Positions 62,951 through 64,000 of a DNA stretch of 64,000 bases are shown in pieces. The stretch comes from Nitrososphaeria archaeon (GTDB lineage Archaea; Thermoproteota; Nitrososphaeria; JACIWG01). A model generated the notes under the pieces. The model saw only the letters and a list, made by a program, of their open reading frames with translations, ran no database searches and was not told the origin of the DNA. The stretch is from NCBI GenBank assembly GCA_029776065.1, contig JARVJP010000008.1:1-64000 (forward strand), read 5' to 3'. Each line of letters starts with the position of its first letter. Position 1 is the first letter of the stretch. Made by a program: the position numbers and the translations under genes.

Positions 62951-64000
62951 ATGCCAAGTAAAGAAAGATTTTATCTAGACTTCGAAGAACTCAGAAAAGA
63001 AGATGTACCTCTAGTTGGCGGAAAGAACTCAAGCCTTGGTGAGATGATTAACGCAGGAATCCCTGTACCTCCAGGATTCGCTCTAACATCAGCAGGATAT
63101 GACTACTTCATCGAATCGTCAGGCGTTTCCGCAAAGGTAAAGGAAATTTTAACAGGGCTAGATTCATACGACTTAGAGAAACTCACTGAAGCATCGAAAA
63201 AGATCCGTGCTATAATCGAAGCAAGCACCTTTCCCAAGGTTTTAGAAGAAGAACTCATGGCTCACTATAAAGCATTGGGGAAGAAGGTGGGAGTCGACAA
63301 CCCAGAGGTTGCGGTAAGAAGTAGTGCTACAGCAGAAGACCTGCCAACAGCCTCTTTCGCTGGGCAACAAGATACATTCCTGTTCGTTTCAGGTAGAGAA
63401 GCCTTGGTAGATGCTACAAAGAAATGTATAAGCTCGCTTTTCACACCCAGAGCTATCGCTTACCGAGTGGAGAAAGGCTTTGACCATTTCAAGGTTAAGC
63501 TTTCAGTTGGGATACAGAAGATGGTGAACAGCAAAGCCGCAGGAGTAATGTTCACTGTGAACCCGGTAACTGGTGATAAGAACGTGGTGGTAATAGAAGG
63601 GGCATGGGGTGTAGGTGAATCAGTGGTACAAGGACACGTGGATCCAGACAGGTTCGTCGTAGAAAAGGGCACATACAAGATTGTTGATAAGTTCATTTCA
63701 ACGAAGAAGGTCATGACCATAAAGGGAAAGAGTGTAGAGGGCTTTAGCAAAGAAGTCCCAGTGCCTGAGAACCTAATGAACGCGCCATGTTTAAACGACG
63801 AACAGGTGATCGAACTAGCCAAAGATGCTGAACTGATAGAGAGACACTATGGAAGACCGATGGATATCGAATGGGCACTTGACACAGATACAAACAAACT
63901 CTACATAGTCCAAGCTAGGCCAGAAACAGTTTGGTCTTCAAAAACAGCTCCCGCTCAAGTTGAAAAAGTTACTGCTGCACAAGCAAATGTCTTGGTAAGA
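62951..64000 (+). CDS. ppsA: Phosphoenolpyruvate synthase, N-terminal part (cut by window end)
   Basis: 350 codons are present of an expected 750-800. The first domain matches PPDK_N: 'LVGGKNSSLGEMINAGIPVP' near residue 21, 'VAVRSSATAEDLPTASFAGQ' (Arg of the nucleotide site, near residue 120), 'AGVMFTVNPVTGDKNVVVIE' and 'DIEWALD' near the end. PpsA makes PEP from pyruvate and ATP for gluconeogenesis. The catalytic His and PEP domains lie beyond the window. The start is an ATG preceded by GAGGAT. Confidence 0.95.
   Translation, partial: MPSKERFYLDFEELRKEDVPLVGGKNSSLGEMINAGIPVPPGFALTSAGYDYFIESSGVSAKVKEILTGLDSYDLEKLTEASKKIRAIIEASTFPKVLEEELMAHYKALGKKVGVDNPEVAVRSSATAEDLPTASFAGQQDTFLFVSGREALVDATKKCISSLFTPRAIAYRVEKGFDHFKVKLSVGIQKMVNSKAAGVMFTVNPVTGDKNVVVIEGAWGVGESVVQGHVDPDRFVVEKGTYKIVDKFISTKKVMTIKGKSVEGFSKEVPVPENLMNAPCLNDEQVIELAKDAELIERHYGRPMDIEWALDTDTNKLYIVQARPETVWSSKTAPAQVEKVTAAQANVLVR

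Noticed and set aside
1-64000. CRISPR array, IS element or prophage
   Set aside because: I saw no regularly spaced direct repeats, transposase, integrase or phage structural gene in the window.

Overview
The window is chromosomal DNA of an archaeon, most likely an anaerobic heterotroph of the TACK lineage; I cannot place it more precisely. Archaeal hallmarks are the HerA/NurA pair, a DUF99 (UPF0215) protein, a deoxyhypusine synthase-family protein, tandem DUF131 proteins, a four-subunit PorGDAB-type oxidoreductase and an archaeal-type 8-oxoguanine glycosylase. A TATA-like box often lies 24-30 bp before the start codon, which implies many leaderless mRNAs, and GTG and TTG starts are common. 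I see no rRNA, tRNA, CRISPR array, IS element or prophage. The region is gene dense and mostly housekeeping and transport.

Layout. 0-4.6 kb: the end of a prenyltransferase-repeat-like gene, a DUF6062-like protein, a Yip1-like membrane protein, methylglyoxal synthase and a CPA2 antiporter. 4.6-12 kb: a divergent GuaAb paralogue, an SDR, a UroD-family protein, a GT-C enzyme, full-length GMP synthase and a flavodiiron protein. 12-15.5 kb: the pyruvate:ferredoxin oxidoreductase operon and two DUF131 proteins. 15.5-22 kb: an ECF S-component overlapping an FmdE-like gene, a YgjP-type peptidase, a HAD phosphatase, small proteins, an orphan MalG-type permease and an AbrB-like protein. 22-30.3 kb: HerA/NurA, then a MacB/FtsX-type ABC system built around a 1209-residue exported protein with about seven repeated modules.

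30.4-42.4 kb: a ketol-acid reductoisomerase homologue, an MFS carrier, deoxyhypusine synthase, adenine deaminase overlapping a YkoEDC-type ECF transporter operon, bacterial-type phosphofructokinase and a methylmalonate-semialdehyde dehydrogenase-type ALDH. 42.5-49.9 kb: a nucleoside uptake and salvage locus with a UPRT-like protein, a uridine phosphorylase-like protein, a BMP binding protein, a tandem ATPase and two permeases. 50-55.2 kb: threonine synthase, a serine/alanine-glyoxylate aminotransferase, an FGGY kinase and an Fe-alcohol dehydrogenase. 55.6-56 kb: a decayed gamma-glutamyltranspeptidase gene. 56-64 kb: a tiny zinc ribbon, DUF99, Ogg, an ArsB/NhaD-type carrier, an ABC-2 transporter and the start of phosphoenolpyruvate synthase.

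Taken together the genes suggest an organism that oxidises 2-oxoacids with ferredoxin, runs a glycolytic/gluconeogenic axis (PfkA, PpsA), detoxifies oxygen with a flavodiiron protein, and salvages purines and pyrimidines. The points most worth following up are the divergent GuaAb paralogue, the FmdE-ECF pair, the UPRT-like/phosphorylase/BMP locus with palindromic operator candidates, the adenine deaminase-ECF operon with an inverted repeat on its start, and the modular exported protein with its ABC partners.
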